A stretch of 64,000 nucleotides of DNA, from positions 28,722,501 to 28,786,500 of the forward strand of contig CM045733.1 of NCBI GenBank assembly GCA_024760905.1, in the 5' to 3' direction. Shown one piece after another: positions 10,757-21,167 of the stretch (the first letter of the stretch is position 1; every line of letters begins with the position of its first letter). The position numbers and the translations under genes are program-made. The stretch comes from Plotosus lineatus. Lineage: Eukaryota; Chordata; Actinopteri; Siluriformes; Plotosidae. The notes below the pieces were generated by a model, which searched no databases, was not told where the DNA came from, and saw nothing but the letters and a program-made list of their open reading frames with translations.

Positions 10757-11085
10757 TATTTTACAAGGGTCCTACAAGGGGTTCTATGCCTTAGAAAATG
10801 GACCAGGGGAGCTTAAAACATTACAAAATACAGGATGGGGGGTCCACTTTCTATGCCATAAATAATGGACCTATCTGCAATACCTAGATACACTGACATA
10901 TTTTACAAAGGGCTCCATATTCTATGCTATTGAAATTGGATCTGGGAAGTTTAAAACATTACAAAATAGAAGGAGGTCCGTGTTCTATGCCATAGAAAAT
11001 GGACCCGGGTAGTTTAAACATTATTAAATACAAGGGGGTACATATTCCATGCCATAGATAATGGATCCATCTGCAATACAGTTGT
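10757..11085. repeat. Minisatellite with two alternating unit types
   Basis: At least five diverged units of about 60-70 bp share the core TTCTATGCCATAGAAAATGG. Type A units carry TTTAAAACATTACAAAATA after the core (about 10775, 10920 and 10990). Type B units carry ATAATGGA followed by CATCTGCAATAC or CTATCTGCAATAC (about 10850 and 11045). The order seen is A-B-A-A-B, a small higher-order pattern. Confidence 0.6.
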
Positions 11086-11489
11086 GAAACACATTTCCAA
11101 GGTAGAGGTATATAAGGAAATACAGCCATAATGTTATAGTCTGTGTTTCTGGGGGCTTTGAATTTTGCGGATCTGTTCTCTAACTCTGTTTTCTCCCCAG
11201 TGGTGCAGGCTCCAGCTGACGGGCGTGGCTGACCTGCTTGTGCTGATTGCAGCAGTGCACACCTGAATTTACTCCTCTCAACTACTCTCTATAAAGACAA
11301 GCTACACGCTCACATCTGCATCAGAAGATTGTCTCTGAAGATTGTCTCTGTTCCTTGTGTTCTTTCTGGTTCCTGGTTCCAGCTCCGTGCTCAACGAGTT
11401 CTCACTCTGTAGTTTCCCAGTGCTTAATGTTTATTGCTTTTCTCTTTGTCAAGCAACTCAAGCAGGTATTGTCCAGCCCGGGACTTCTA

Positions 11490-12441
11490 ATGGGGCAGCA
11501 CACTTCACCCTGCACTGGGTTTTGGACAGCCTCCAACAATTGACCAAGAGCATTGCTCAGCTCGGCGGAAGGATGGACTCCATCGCAACCCAACTCACCA
11601 CCCAGACCTTTCCCACCAACCCTTCACTCTCCACATCTGCAGAATCACCAGCCCTGCTCACCCTGCGCAGAGAGCCTCATCCCCACGCCGGCAGGGTACT
11701 TGGGCACAAGCAGTACATACGCTCAGTTCCTCCACCAGTGCTCCCTTGCCTTCAGTCAGCAGCCACTCATTTATGATACAGACCAAGCTAAGACTGCCTT
11801 TATCATGAGCTGACTCACAGATCAAGCCTCGTCGTGAGCATTAGCCATTGCCACCCATACTCCAGATTTGTGCTTCGGTTAATATGAATTTGTGCAGAAG
11901 ATGAAAAGTGAGTTTGATCACCCAATGGGGGGGGGGGGTAGTCAGCTAGTGCACATAAGGGAAGGGTCATGGTCAGTATCATAATACACGATAGCTTTCC
12001 GGATCTCAGCCATAGAAAGTGGCTGGAACAACTTCACACTCTAGGGAATTTTCTTTCAAGGGTCTCCCCAAGAGACTGAAAGATGAGCTAGTAGCATGGA
12101 ATAAGACAGCTACTCTCAAGGATCTGACCTCCTTGGCTACAAGGTTCGACAATAGGTTGAGAGAGAGAAGCAGAGAAAGATCCGGGGAAAAGCGGGCTGG
12201 CTCCATCGTCTTGCCTCCGAGTGGCCCCACTTTTTTCAACACCACCTCATCTCGAACCTTCTTGTACTCTTTTCCACCAGCCGAAGGGGACCACCAAAAG
12301 CCTATGCAGTTTGGCCGCACCAAGCTGACACCGGAAGAAAGACACCAGCGAATGGCCAACCATCTCTGCATTTACTGTGCCAAGAAAGGCCATTACCACC
12401 AGCGGTGCTGGGTTCACAAGCCAGGAGAGGGGCAGTGGTGA
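11490..12441 (+). pseudogene. Ty3/gypsy gag relic
   Basis: The N-terminal part reads DSLQQLTKSIAQLGGRMDS, then, after a frameshift, a capsid-like segment FLHQCSLAFSQQPL and a stop-riddled stretch around 11810-11940. It resumes at 12019 with LKDELVAWN, LRERSRERSG and a CCHC zinc knuckle CIYCAKKGHYHQRC at about 12370-12410. The knuckle shows this is the nucleocapsid end. It would package element RNA in a live copy; this copy has at least two frameshifts and internal stops. Confidence 0.75.
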
Positions 12442-12659
12442 GTCAATCCTCCTCAACTCCAAGCCCAGCTTATCTGGCAACCACCACAAATTTTTGTAAC
12501 TGTTTGTTATTTCAGCCCCTTTCACTCCCATGGTGTTTGGGTGGCCAATGTTTACAAGCCCATACCCTCCACATAGACTAGTCCACACTCACCATATGCA
12601 GTTGGGGTGTCTACTGCCACCAACACTGCCTACTGGCTTCCCCCACCCCCAATTTTTGC

Positions 12660-13965
12660 AAACTCCAGTCATGCTGGAGAAGATTGATTTGAAAGGCATC
12701 TCGAGAGAGTATCACAACCTAAAAGTGGGAGCTGTCCTCTCCCAGTGGTCCCTGGCAGACCAGAAACTACACTCATGCACATTTTTCTCCCGTTGCCTGA
12801 CCCTGGTGGACCAGAATTATGATGTGGGAAACCATGAGCTGCAGGCAGTGGTCCTGGTGCTTCAAGAATGGTGGCGCTGGTTGCAAGGAGCTTCACACTC
12901 CTTCATTGTCTGTATGGATCACAAAATCTGTATTACCTCTGTATGGCCAAGAGGTTGAACTCCCAACAGGCATGATAGTCTCTTTACCTGGAGAGATTCA
13001 ACTTTACCCTCACGTACCACCCTGGCTCACAAAATACTAAACCAGATGCTCTCTCCCAGCAGTTCTCCCCAGGGGAAGACACCACCACAGAAACATTCTT
13101 GCCCATCTCCTCTGTGCTCAAAGCGGCTCTGTGGGATGCCCATCTGCGGGAACCAGAGCCCGCCAGCTGTCCCCAGAGACGAATATATGTTCCTCAACTG
13201 TCCAGAACTCCAGTGCTTGAGTTGCTGTCACTGGACCCTGTTCCTCCTCCAACAACACTTCTGGTGGCCTACCATAGCAGCCGACACCAGGCTGTTTGTC
13301 GCAGTCTATGCCCCCTGTGCCAGAAACAAGTCATCAGACCGTGTATCAGCGGGTCTCCTCCAGCCCTTTTCCCATATATTTCCCTTTTTCATGGGTTTAT
13401 CCCCATCTGAAGGCAATACCATCATCCTGACCATTGTGGACTGTTTTTCAAAGGCGGCCCATTTCATTTCTCTACCCAAGCTCCCATCAGCCATGAAGAG
13501 TGTGGTCCTGCTGATCCAAAACATGTTCTGCCTCCATGGGATCCTCCAGGACATTGTTTCAGATCAAGGCGCCCAGTTCACATCCAGGGTATGGAAAGCA
13601 TTCTGCTACACCCTAGGAATTTCCAGCAGTTTGACCTCTGGCTGCCACCCACAATCCAATGGTCAAGTGGAACGAGCCAATCAAAGCCTAGAGTCCTCCC
13701 TGCATTTTTTTGCCTCCTGGATACCAGCCTCCTGATCTACACACTTGCCATGGATCAAAAACTCACACAACTCACTGGTATGCACTGCTACTGGTATGCC
13801 CTCCTTCATAGTCATAAATGGGTTCCAGTCCCTGCTGTTTCCCAGTCAGGAAACCAATGTGGCTGTCCCTTCAGTCCAGGCTCACTTCCATAGAGCAAGT
13901 CATGTCTGAAAAGAAGCTTGCGGCATCCTGGAGAGGTCAGCAGCCCGGAATCAGCGAATCAGACA
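12660..13965 (+). pseudogene. Ty3/gypsy pol relic: RNase H and integrase
   Basis: The frame jumps at about 12725 from the start of pol ([14 protein letters not shown]) straight to RNase H ([38 protein letters not shown]). The integrase follows: FWWPTIAADT at the end of the zinc domain, then the catalytic triad within TIVDCFSKAAHF, SDQGAQFTS and NGQVERANQS (13425-13700). All three acidic residues are still readable. Frameshifts lie near 12945-13050 and after 13735. The C-terminal part continues degraded to about 13965. Confidence 0.78.
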
Positions 13966-13972
13966 TGGGCTG

Positions 13973-14780
13973 TCTCAACACCGTCTTGTACACTTTTCCT
14001 TGCATTCTTGCTGACACCTTCCTATCACTCATCACACCAGACACTTTTCTTCCTTCAAATTACACCACCTACACAAGATGTAGTCTACCTGTGTCCTCCT
14101 ACCTCCGCTTTTATGTCACCCTTTGCTCCTGTCGCTTCTGGAAGAAAATATTTATCATGGCCATTTCCATCCTTTTTGCAAATTCTATCGACACCTGTCC
14201 TTCTGTGTTCCTGTCCTGGATGCCAAACTTGCCCAGCACTTCCTCGTCCCCTCTTTTTCCTGCACCAAAATGTCCATTGAAGTCTGCCCCAATGACCACT
14301 CTTTCACCTCTGGGGGTACTCTGCGTCACTTCATCTGACTCACTCCAGAATCTCGCCTTCTCTTCTATCCCACACTCTGCCTGTGGGGCATAAGCACTAA
14401 CAACATTGAACACCACGCCTTCAATTTCTAACTTGAGACTCATCACTCTCTCTGACACTCTTTTCACTTATAGAACATTCCTGACAAACCCGTCCTTCAA
14501 GATGACTCCTACTCCATTTCTCTTCCAACCCAGACCATGGAAAAACAGCTTAAAGCCTGCTCCTAAGCTTCTAGCCTTTTACCTGGCCTCCTGAACACAC
14601 AGTATGTCCACCTTCCTCCTCTGCATCATGTCAGCCAGCTCTCTACCTTTGCCTGCCATAGTTCCAACATTCAAAGTCCCTACTCTCAGTCCTAGACTCA
14701 TGCTTTTCCCCTTCTCTCTCTGTCTATGGACACACCTCCCACCTTTCCGTCTTTGACTTCTTCGACCAACAGTAGATCAT
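13973..14780 (-). mobile_element. RTE copy R4 with large internal deletion
   Basis: On the minus strand the 5' UTR end (about 14780) and endonuclease (VMSLKLEIEGVVFNVVSAYA, GERVVIGADFNGHFGAG, 14467-14111) lead to YILCRRCNLK-equivalent sequence near 14060. A junction follows directly to the post-RT segment near 14050-13976 (VSARMQGKVYKT-like). About 2 kb of linker and reverse transcriptase is therefore absent. The 3' end is cut at the border with the gypsy relic. Confidence 0.78.
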
Positions 14781-15088
14781 AGGATAGACCAAACCACTCA
14801 AATTTTTGGAGGCCATTTCTTCTAATTTTTAAAATTATTTCCCTTCAGAAATGCCTCAAACTGCAATGTACACGGTGAAGAAAAAAAACTGAAAATGACC
14901 AAATTGACCAATCTTTGAAAATTGATTCAAATTTTTCCAACCAATCAATACTTTGATAATTTTGTTTCCAGGGGAAAATACCCATTTAATCAATCGGAAG
15001 CATCGGTTTTAAGTGATCTACCATGGTTTAGGATTTTAAAAAATGGTCAGACAAGTGACATTTGACAAAAATGAAAATCCATTGAACT
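14781..15088. other. Unassigned AT-rich DNA
   Basis: No gene, terminal repeat or family recognised. Confidence 0.5.
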
Positions 15089-15320
15089 TCAACCAACAAG
15101 GCCATTAACCTGAAACTTTTGTTTTGACGGTATCATCATTGTCGGCATCCCCGTCTCGTAGAGTTGATGGTTAACACACATGGGGGCATGACAAAATCTT
15201 GCGTAGCTGTAAAGCCCGATCCTGGAGTGACAGTCCCTCTTGCAGTTGTCACAAATGTATGTGGATTGGGCGTGCATGGAGGCTGCATGCTTCCTTCTCA
15301 CTGTTTTCTTTTGATGTATC
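15089..15320 (-). pseudogene. Possible LINE C-terminal zinc-knuckle relic
   Basis: The minus-strand frame contains STYICDNCKRDCHSRIGLYSY, a Cys-rich segment of the type that ends some APE-type LINE polyproteins (CxxC, then SRIGL, then His). Upstream RRKHAASMHA fits the same context. No reverse transcriptase remains nearby. The identification rests on one motif, so it is tentative; a degraded zinc-finger gene fragment is the alternative. Confidence 0.35.
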
Positions 15321-15815
15321 CCATCTCATTCATGCACAAGTTGTCAATCAGCCTTTTTTAGTGTGTTTTAATTACCAGTAAAGCTCTATGATGCAGCTTA
15401 AATGCCGGCTAAGTGCCAGAAAATGGTAATGACATTGGATGTCTCTTCTGAAGAAATAAGACTTTGTCCTGAAGAAACGACAGTTTCCTCTGAAGTGCCT
15501 GAAGAGGAATAATCATCTGAACTGTTGTAAAGCATTGTAGTATTAAAGTCTTTTCCAATTATTATTCCAGTACAGGACCTAGGTTATTGTTTGTGTGTGA
15601 TTGTATGTACTGTGCTGTAGCATGTTTATCTTTTTGTTTTGTTTATCCAATTTATTACACTTCATGTTGTTTTATGTTCTTTTTGTTTTGTTCTGTTTTT
15701 TGGTGAGACTTTGATTTTGGTGGGTGTGCTTATCTAACTCTGTTTTCTTTCCACTCAGGCTGAGGTGATTACAAAATCTTGATTCTTGAATCCTGAATGT
15801 GTTGTACCTCTATGT

Positions 15816-15820
<5 letters not shown>
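15321..15820. other. Unassigned DNA
   Basis: A short imperfect repeat built on TCTGAAGAAA/CCTGAAGAAA occurs at about 15445-15515. No gene is recognised. Confidence 0.45.

Positions 15821-15899
<79 letters not shown>
15821..15899. repeat. (TA)n microsatellite
   Basis: About 39 TA units, flanked on the right by a few TG units. Confidence 0.97.
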
Positions 15900-15902
<3 letters not shown>

Positions 15903-16980
15903 TGTGTGTTGGATAATGTTTATATATTTTATTAATAAATTTCACAGTACAAAATTAAAAAAAAGTTTATCTTATTCATTACTACATTTTAATACATTAA
16001 TGCTGTATTAATGAGTAAGACTGTCTATAGAATGTGTTTAAGAGCATGTAATATTTTATCCCATGTAATAGATACATAGTATTTTACTTCCGGTTGGTCA
16101 TTTGCGAATGTACAGCCGGAACCAAACCCCTGTAAATAATGAGCGCCTACTGTACTACTTTTTTTGAGGGGGGACTCCTCAGATGCAACTGCCTGATGCG
16201 TCACATTTATTCTTGAGCTTCAATTCAAATTTCATTTTAAACTAGATAAAAATCTTTACATTTTGGTCCCAAGATTGTAGGGATTATATTCTACCGATTT
16301 GAAAAGAACTGGAAATCTTCCTGGGTATATTTATAAATAAAGTAAAAAAAAAAAAAAAAAAGCAAAATATACCCCTGATAAACGGGGTATGGCTGGAAAG
16401 CTGGAGATTCACTGCTGAATAGGATAATGGGCCACGTGCATCATATCAGTGGGCTGCACGAACCGATTTCATGGATGATGCCTTGCAACTGGGGCACAGT
16501 GCACTTGCGATCTCATCGCAACACAGACACTCTAATCAAGGTTGGTAAAAATCAACACAAACTCAATCTAACATTGAAATGTTCTTTTTCTATGAACATG
16601 GCTAAATTTGTTACTGTTGGAACCTGAATGAAATGAACTTTTAACACAATTAAATTTATTCAACATTATTTGGTTACAAGGGCTGCATCTGCTGGTTGAA
16701 GTTTGACTATTTTCAGCCATCAGGCTTAGCTGTGTCACAATTCCTGAGTAAATCACGCATCAGTGTGAGTACCTACTTACACTCTTAATTGTGCTGCGTT
16801 AGCTTCCTTATTCCAGTTTACACTTCTTCTACCTTGGTCATTTCTACCATAATTTGCATACTTTTCCAATTTCAGGATAACCCTCCCCTTGGTGAAATCA
16901 CTTCCCTTCATACTTTTTTTGTTCAAGTTATTTTATACTCTATGATGTGAAGTGGTGGGTCTGGTGCATATTGCTAAGTG
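15900..16980. other. Unassigned DNA
   Basis: AT-rich, with an A run at about 16344-16361. Nothing is supported as a gene or element. Confidence 0.45.
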
Positions 16981-16984
16981 GCAG

Positions 16985-17530
16985 TGTTGTGCAGTATTGT
17001 GCACTGTACACAAGAGGGCATCACAAACAAATAACCTCACTTTGACTGTCTAGAAGTTTCTTCCCTCTGTAAGCAGGAAGCATGTGTTTTTCTTGAAGCT
17101 TCTGGAAGGATCTAGGTATTTCGGAGACTATATAAGGAGGCAGAACACTGGCCAAGGGAAGAGTTTTGACTTAACCACTACAAAGTATATTGTTGGACTC
17201 CCCTGCACTCCTGGACCACTTGCCACTGCATCTCCGCTCCAAAATATCTTCAGTGTGGAGATTTCACTAGATTTCACAGGACTTAAATTGGATTTTACCT
17301 GGACTATTTCGCTTATATCACACACCGGAATGGACTGTTATTGCGTTCACCAGGAAGGACACTTCTCGGATTTCCAGAACTTTCACTCCTTTGGACATTT
17401 CTAGGGTTTTCAGGACTCTTGTAGGTAACTTTCACACCTCACAAAATATTTGGAAGTAGTGAGAAATATTTTAGTTATTGTTATTGTTCTTAATAAATTG
17501 TTCCAATTTTACAAACAGACTTTGTTATTC
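16985..17530 (+). other. LTR-like or promoter-like segment
   Basis: The segment has a TATA box in CTATATAAGGAGG at about 17129 and a polyadenylation signal AATAAA at about 17490, about 360 bp apart, as expected within a single long terminal repeat. No flanking 5-bp duplication or partner LTR was found, so the ends are approximate. A retroposed promoter or a cryptic first exon is possible. Confidence 0.3.
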
Positions 17531-18003
17531 CATTGCTGCTGGTCAGTGACAGTGATGGTTAATAAAATTGCTGCTTCATTTATAAGCACCAATTTTCTCA
17601 TCCTTATTTTTCTGTGATTTCTTGTGCTGTGTACACAGATCATACTTTTGGCTCTGCAAACTTCTTAATGGTCATTTTAACCTCTCATGCTGGTTCTTGT
17701 AGTTTGCAACTGTGGATGCATGTTTTCCTCTCTCTATTTTAGGGCATGTTTCTTATAAGTAAGCCTTTCTATGGTTATACTGCTGCATGCTTTTTTTGCA
17801 TTTCTTCAACATGCCACTATTGATTGCCACAGACTTGGCCATAGTGTTCTGATGGCCCACAGTTGTGTCTTACTGGCTGCTTTCTGCTCATGTCCTATTG
17901 ACCATTTTTCCTAGTTTGGTGCATATCCTGGAATTCAATCCTTTCTAGCGTCCATTCATATTCTGTTTTGCTCATGCACAATATTATATTTGATTATACA
18001 GTC
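17531..18003. other. Unassigned DNA
   Basis: No recognisable feature. Confidence 0.45.
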
Positions 18004-18252
18004 CTCCCAGTGCAGCTAACTGGGTTATCGAAGGCCGGCCATGTCTCTCACTGTCTATGGTGTGAGGCATGTTAAAGAACCATTGCTGACTTTCGACAAG
18101 AGTAGGCTGCAAAGCTGTCAGCGTGTTTCCACCCAGCGATGGCCTGGCGAGCTGTCCAGGGTGTACTCTGCCCTTGCCCTGAGTTGGCTGGGATGGGCAC
18201 CAGCCTCCCCGCGACCCTAATTAGGATGAAGCGGTTACAGAAAATTAACTGA
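18004..18252 (+). mobile_element. SINE (5'-truncated) with L2-type tail
   Basis: It starts in the shared SINE body (CAGTGCAGCTAACTGGGTTA), continues through AAGAACCATTGCTGACTTTC, then switches to an L2-like tail with GATGGCCTGGCGAGCTGTCC, CCTCCCCGCGACCCTAATTA and GAAGCGGTTACAGAAAAT. The 11-bp duplication ATTATACAGTC lies at 17993-18003 and 18253-18263. The tRNA-like head is lost. Confidence 0.85.
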
Positions 18253-18534
18253 ATTATACAGTCATGGGATATGCACATTGAATTTTATTACTTTCTCTCT
18301 ATTTTAGCTCAGCGAACCTGCAATGTCATTTTTAGGAGAAGTGTCAGTCAACATTGTTATCCACCTCACCAATCTATATTATCTGCTGGCCTCCTTGATT
18401 TCCTGACATTTCGAGCTTGGGGAATTGAGCAAGTCATTCAGTGTCAACCAGAGACTTATGACCAGTCACCCAGACTGATGGCCTTACTTCTCATGGCTAC
18501 CCCACTGCTTCATCTTCTTTTCCAGGTTACTCTT

Positions 18535-18735
18535 ATACAGGGATCCCTCACTTTCCATGGTTAATTGGGACCTAGAGCCCCATGTGACCATCGAAATCTG
18601 CGAAGTAGGATCACCTCCGACTGATGTGTATATATATACATGTATATGCGTATATAATATAAAAAAAATACATATCCAATGCTTATAATAACAAACATTG
18701 AAGAAATAACACAAGATGTAAATAAAATATAAATA
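18535..18735. mobile_element. pogo/Tigger-like terminus
   Basis: TACAGGGATCCCTCACTTTC followed by AATTGGGACC and ATCTGCGAAGTAGG resembles a Tigger-type end. The other end is missing; the RTE R5 start follows at 18738. Confidence 0.45.
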
Positions 18736-18737
18736 AT

Positions 18738-20014
18738 GTAGCCGTGAGGGAGGGGGACAAGCTAGTGTCGCTCCCTCGCGCCAGTCCCAAGCCCGGATAA
18801 ATGCCGAGGATTGCATCAGGAAGGGCATACCGGCTCGGTGGAGACTCGGGTTAACAAAGACCAATATCAGTGCTGTTAACCAACAGGGTGCTGGTGGAAA
18901 TTGGACTACTGTTGGTTGAAGAAGGAGAGGTGGGAGGCGTGCCCGTAGACAGAGAGAGAAGAAAGGCATGAGTCTAAAAGTGAACAGAGGGACTTTGTTG
19001 GAACTATGACAGGCAAAGGTAGAAAGCTGGCTAACATGATGCAGAGGAGGAAGATGGACATACTGTGTGTTCAGGAGACCAGGTGAAAAAGTAGCAAGAC
19101 TACAAGCTTAGGAGCAGCATTTAAGCTGTTTTTTTCATGGTGTGGATGGGAAGAGAAATTGAGTAGGAGTCATCTTGAAGGAGGAGTTTGTCAGGAATGT
19201 TCCAGAAGTGAAAACCGTTTCAGACAGAGTGATGAGTCCCAAGTTAGAAATTGAAGGTATGGTGTTCAATGTTGTTAGTGCTTATGCCCCACAGGCAGGA
19301 TGAGTGCGAGAAAAGAAGAGGTTCTAGAGTGAGTTAGATGAAGTGATGCAGAGTACCCCCAGAGGTGAAAGAGTGGTCATTGGGGCAGACTTCAATGGAC
19401 ATGTTGGTGCAGCTTCTTCCAGAAGAGACAAGAACATATGGTGACTTATAAAAGTGGCGGTAGGAGAACACAGGTAGACTACATCTTGTGTAGGCGATGT
19501 AATTTGAAGGAAGTCAGTGACTGCAAGGTAGTAGTGGGTGAGAGTGTTGCCAAACAGCATAGGATGGTGGTGTGCAGGATGACGCTGATGGTGAGGAAGG
19601 TGAAGAAGGCAAAGGCAGAGCTGAAGACAAAGTGATGGAACCTGAAAAAGGAAGAGTGTCATCTTGGTGTGTCATCTGGAAGGGCAGGAGATAAGGAGAC
19701 TTGGTGGTGGAATGAGGAAGTGTAGGAGTGTGCCCAAAAGAAGAGGCGAGTCAAGAAGTGGGACAGAGGACTGAAGAGGGAAAACAGGGAGACACAGCAT
19801 AAGGCAAAGGTAGCGGTGTCAAAGGCCAAACAGAGGGCGTATGATGACTTGTATGCTCGGTTGGAGAGTAAAGATGGAGAAAATGATTTATACAGGTTGG
19901 CACAGCAGAGAAATCGAGATGGGAAGGGCATGCAGCAAGTTGGAGTGATTAATGACAGAGGGAGAAATGTATTGACTGATGACAGAAGTGTGCTGGGAAG
20001 ATGGAAAGAGTACT
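18738..20014 (+). mobile_element. RTE copy R5, 5' portion
   Basis: The copy begins at the family's 5' end (GTAGCCGTGAGGGAGGG) and carries the 5' UTR module CAGGAAGGGCATACCGG. The endonuclease is degraded (VFRRP/CVQET-equivalent at about 19060, GADFNGHVGA at about 19385). A deletion at about 19408 removes the GIQDRNTEGQ segment. The linker is readable at 19438-20014. The element is interrupted at 20014/20015 by Rex1 copy 1 and resumes at 21168, within the sequence GAGTACT-TTGAAGAGC that is continuous in other copies. Confidence 0.87.
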
Positions 20015-20263
20015 CTTCCTTCCCTTCCTTTCTCACCCTTCCTTTTCAACATTTATACCTCGGACTTCATCTATAGCACAGACAGCTGCCACCTCCAGAA
20101 GTTCTCGGACGACTCCGCCATCGTGGGCCATGTGTCAGAGGGGAACGAGCTGGTGTACCGGTCGGTCATCGTTGACTTCGTGGACTGGTGTGAGCGCAAC
20201 CACCTGTGCTTGAACACTAGGAAGACAAAGGAGATGGTGGTCGACTTCAGGAGAAGCACTCTA

Positions 20264-20305
<42 letters not shown>

Positions 20306-21167
20306 TCACTAGTGAACGTCCAGGGACAGGACATTGAGACAGTGGACAGTTTCAAATACCTGGGCGTTCACCTTAACAATAAACTGGACTGGTCCCACAA
20401 CACCAATGCCCTGTACAAGAAGGGTCAGAGTCACCTCCACCTTCTGAGGAGACTTGGGTCCTTCGGGGTATGCAGACCTCTGCTCAGGACTTTTTATGAC
20501 TCTGTGGTAGCCTCTGCAATCCTCTACGCTGCCATCTGCTGGGCCCCGGGCAGCACAGAGCGGGACAGAAAGAGACTGAACAAGCTGGTCAGGAGGGCCA
20601 GCTCTGTCCTAGGCTGCCCACTGGACTCTGTGGAGGAGGTGAGTGAGAGGAGGATGGTAGCAAAGCTCACATCCATCATGGTCAACAGCTCTCACCCACT
20701 GCACGAGACTGTAGAGAAGCTGAGTAGCTCCTTCAGTGGACGACTGAGACATCCTCAGTGCAGGAAGGAGCGCTACCACAGGTCGTTCATTACCACCGCT
20801 GTCAGACTGTACAATGCCACTTTGTAACGGTCTGTGAAAATACCAGTTATGTGCAATAAAAACCCTGTGCACTTTAATCAACCACATCTTCCCCACTGAC
20901 TGTGAACCATATCAACCCATCTACTCTGCCCTCAGATACATATACACTTGAATATAGGCCAGTCTACAAAGTTGTTCCCTTCTTTTCTTGTTTATTAATT
21001 CATACTATTTATGTATATATTTATTTATTTACTTATATAATATATATATGTATGTGTGTATGTTTGTATTTGTATCTATTTTTGCACCCCCTACTGATGG
21101 TACCTCAAGAGCCTGTAACAGTGAATTTCTCCAGTGTGAGATTAATAAAGCTGTATCTTATCTTATC
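20015..21167 (+). mobile_element. Rex1-type LINE copy 1, inserted in RTE R5
   Basis: A 5'-truncated Rex1/Babar-type LINE. The open frame 19979-20827 covers the RT catalytic box KFSDDSAIVG (a FxDD-type site), the LCLNTRKTKEMVVDFRR block, an in-frame CA microsatellite encoding alternating Thr-His, and then VNVQGQDIETVDSFKYLGVH and the C-terminal RLNKLVRRASSVLG to RLYNATL and a stop. The 3' UTR ends in GTATCTTATCTTATCTT, the TTATC tail seen in the other two copies. The RT portion before FSDD is missing. This is the least damaged LINE frame in the window. Confidence 0.88.
20266..20306. repeat. (CA)n inside the Rex1 reading frame
   Basis: About 17 CA units are read in frame as (Thr-His)n between the FRR block and VNVQGQDIE. 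Copy 3 (57941) also begins inside a short CACACA tract before the same conserved codons. Confidence 0.9.

Larger units (their letters stand above)
11100..13972 (+). mobile_element. Ty3/gypsy LTR retrotransposon relic, RT deleted
   Basis: An LTR/leader-like stretch at about 11130-11450, with a TATA-type CTATAAAG at 11289, precedes gag (about 11490-12440), a protease-region remnant, RNase H (about 12725-12900) and integrase (about 13200-13735). The pol end fades out at about 13972, where RTE R4 begins. The order is that of Ty3/gypsy elements of the vertebrate chromodomain-like group. The whole reverse transcriptase between EYHNLK and VGAVLSQ is missing, and stops and frameshifts are frequent. 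No 3' LTR is visible. Confidence 0.8.

Noticed and set aside
12247..12588. Minus-strand frame over gypsy gag
   Set aside because: Antisense shadow; the plus strand has the zinc knuckle.
20071..20896. Antisense open frames over the Rex1 copies (also 41957-42235, 57944-58522)
   Set aside because: Shadows of the conserved sense frame; the sense strand carries the RT motifs and the tail.
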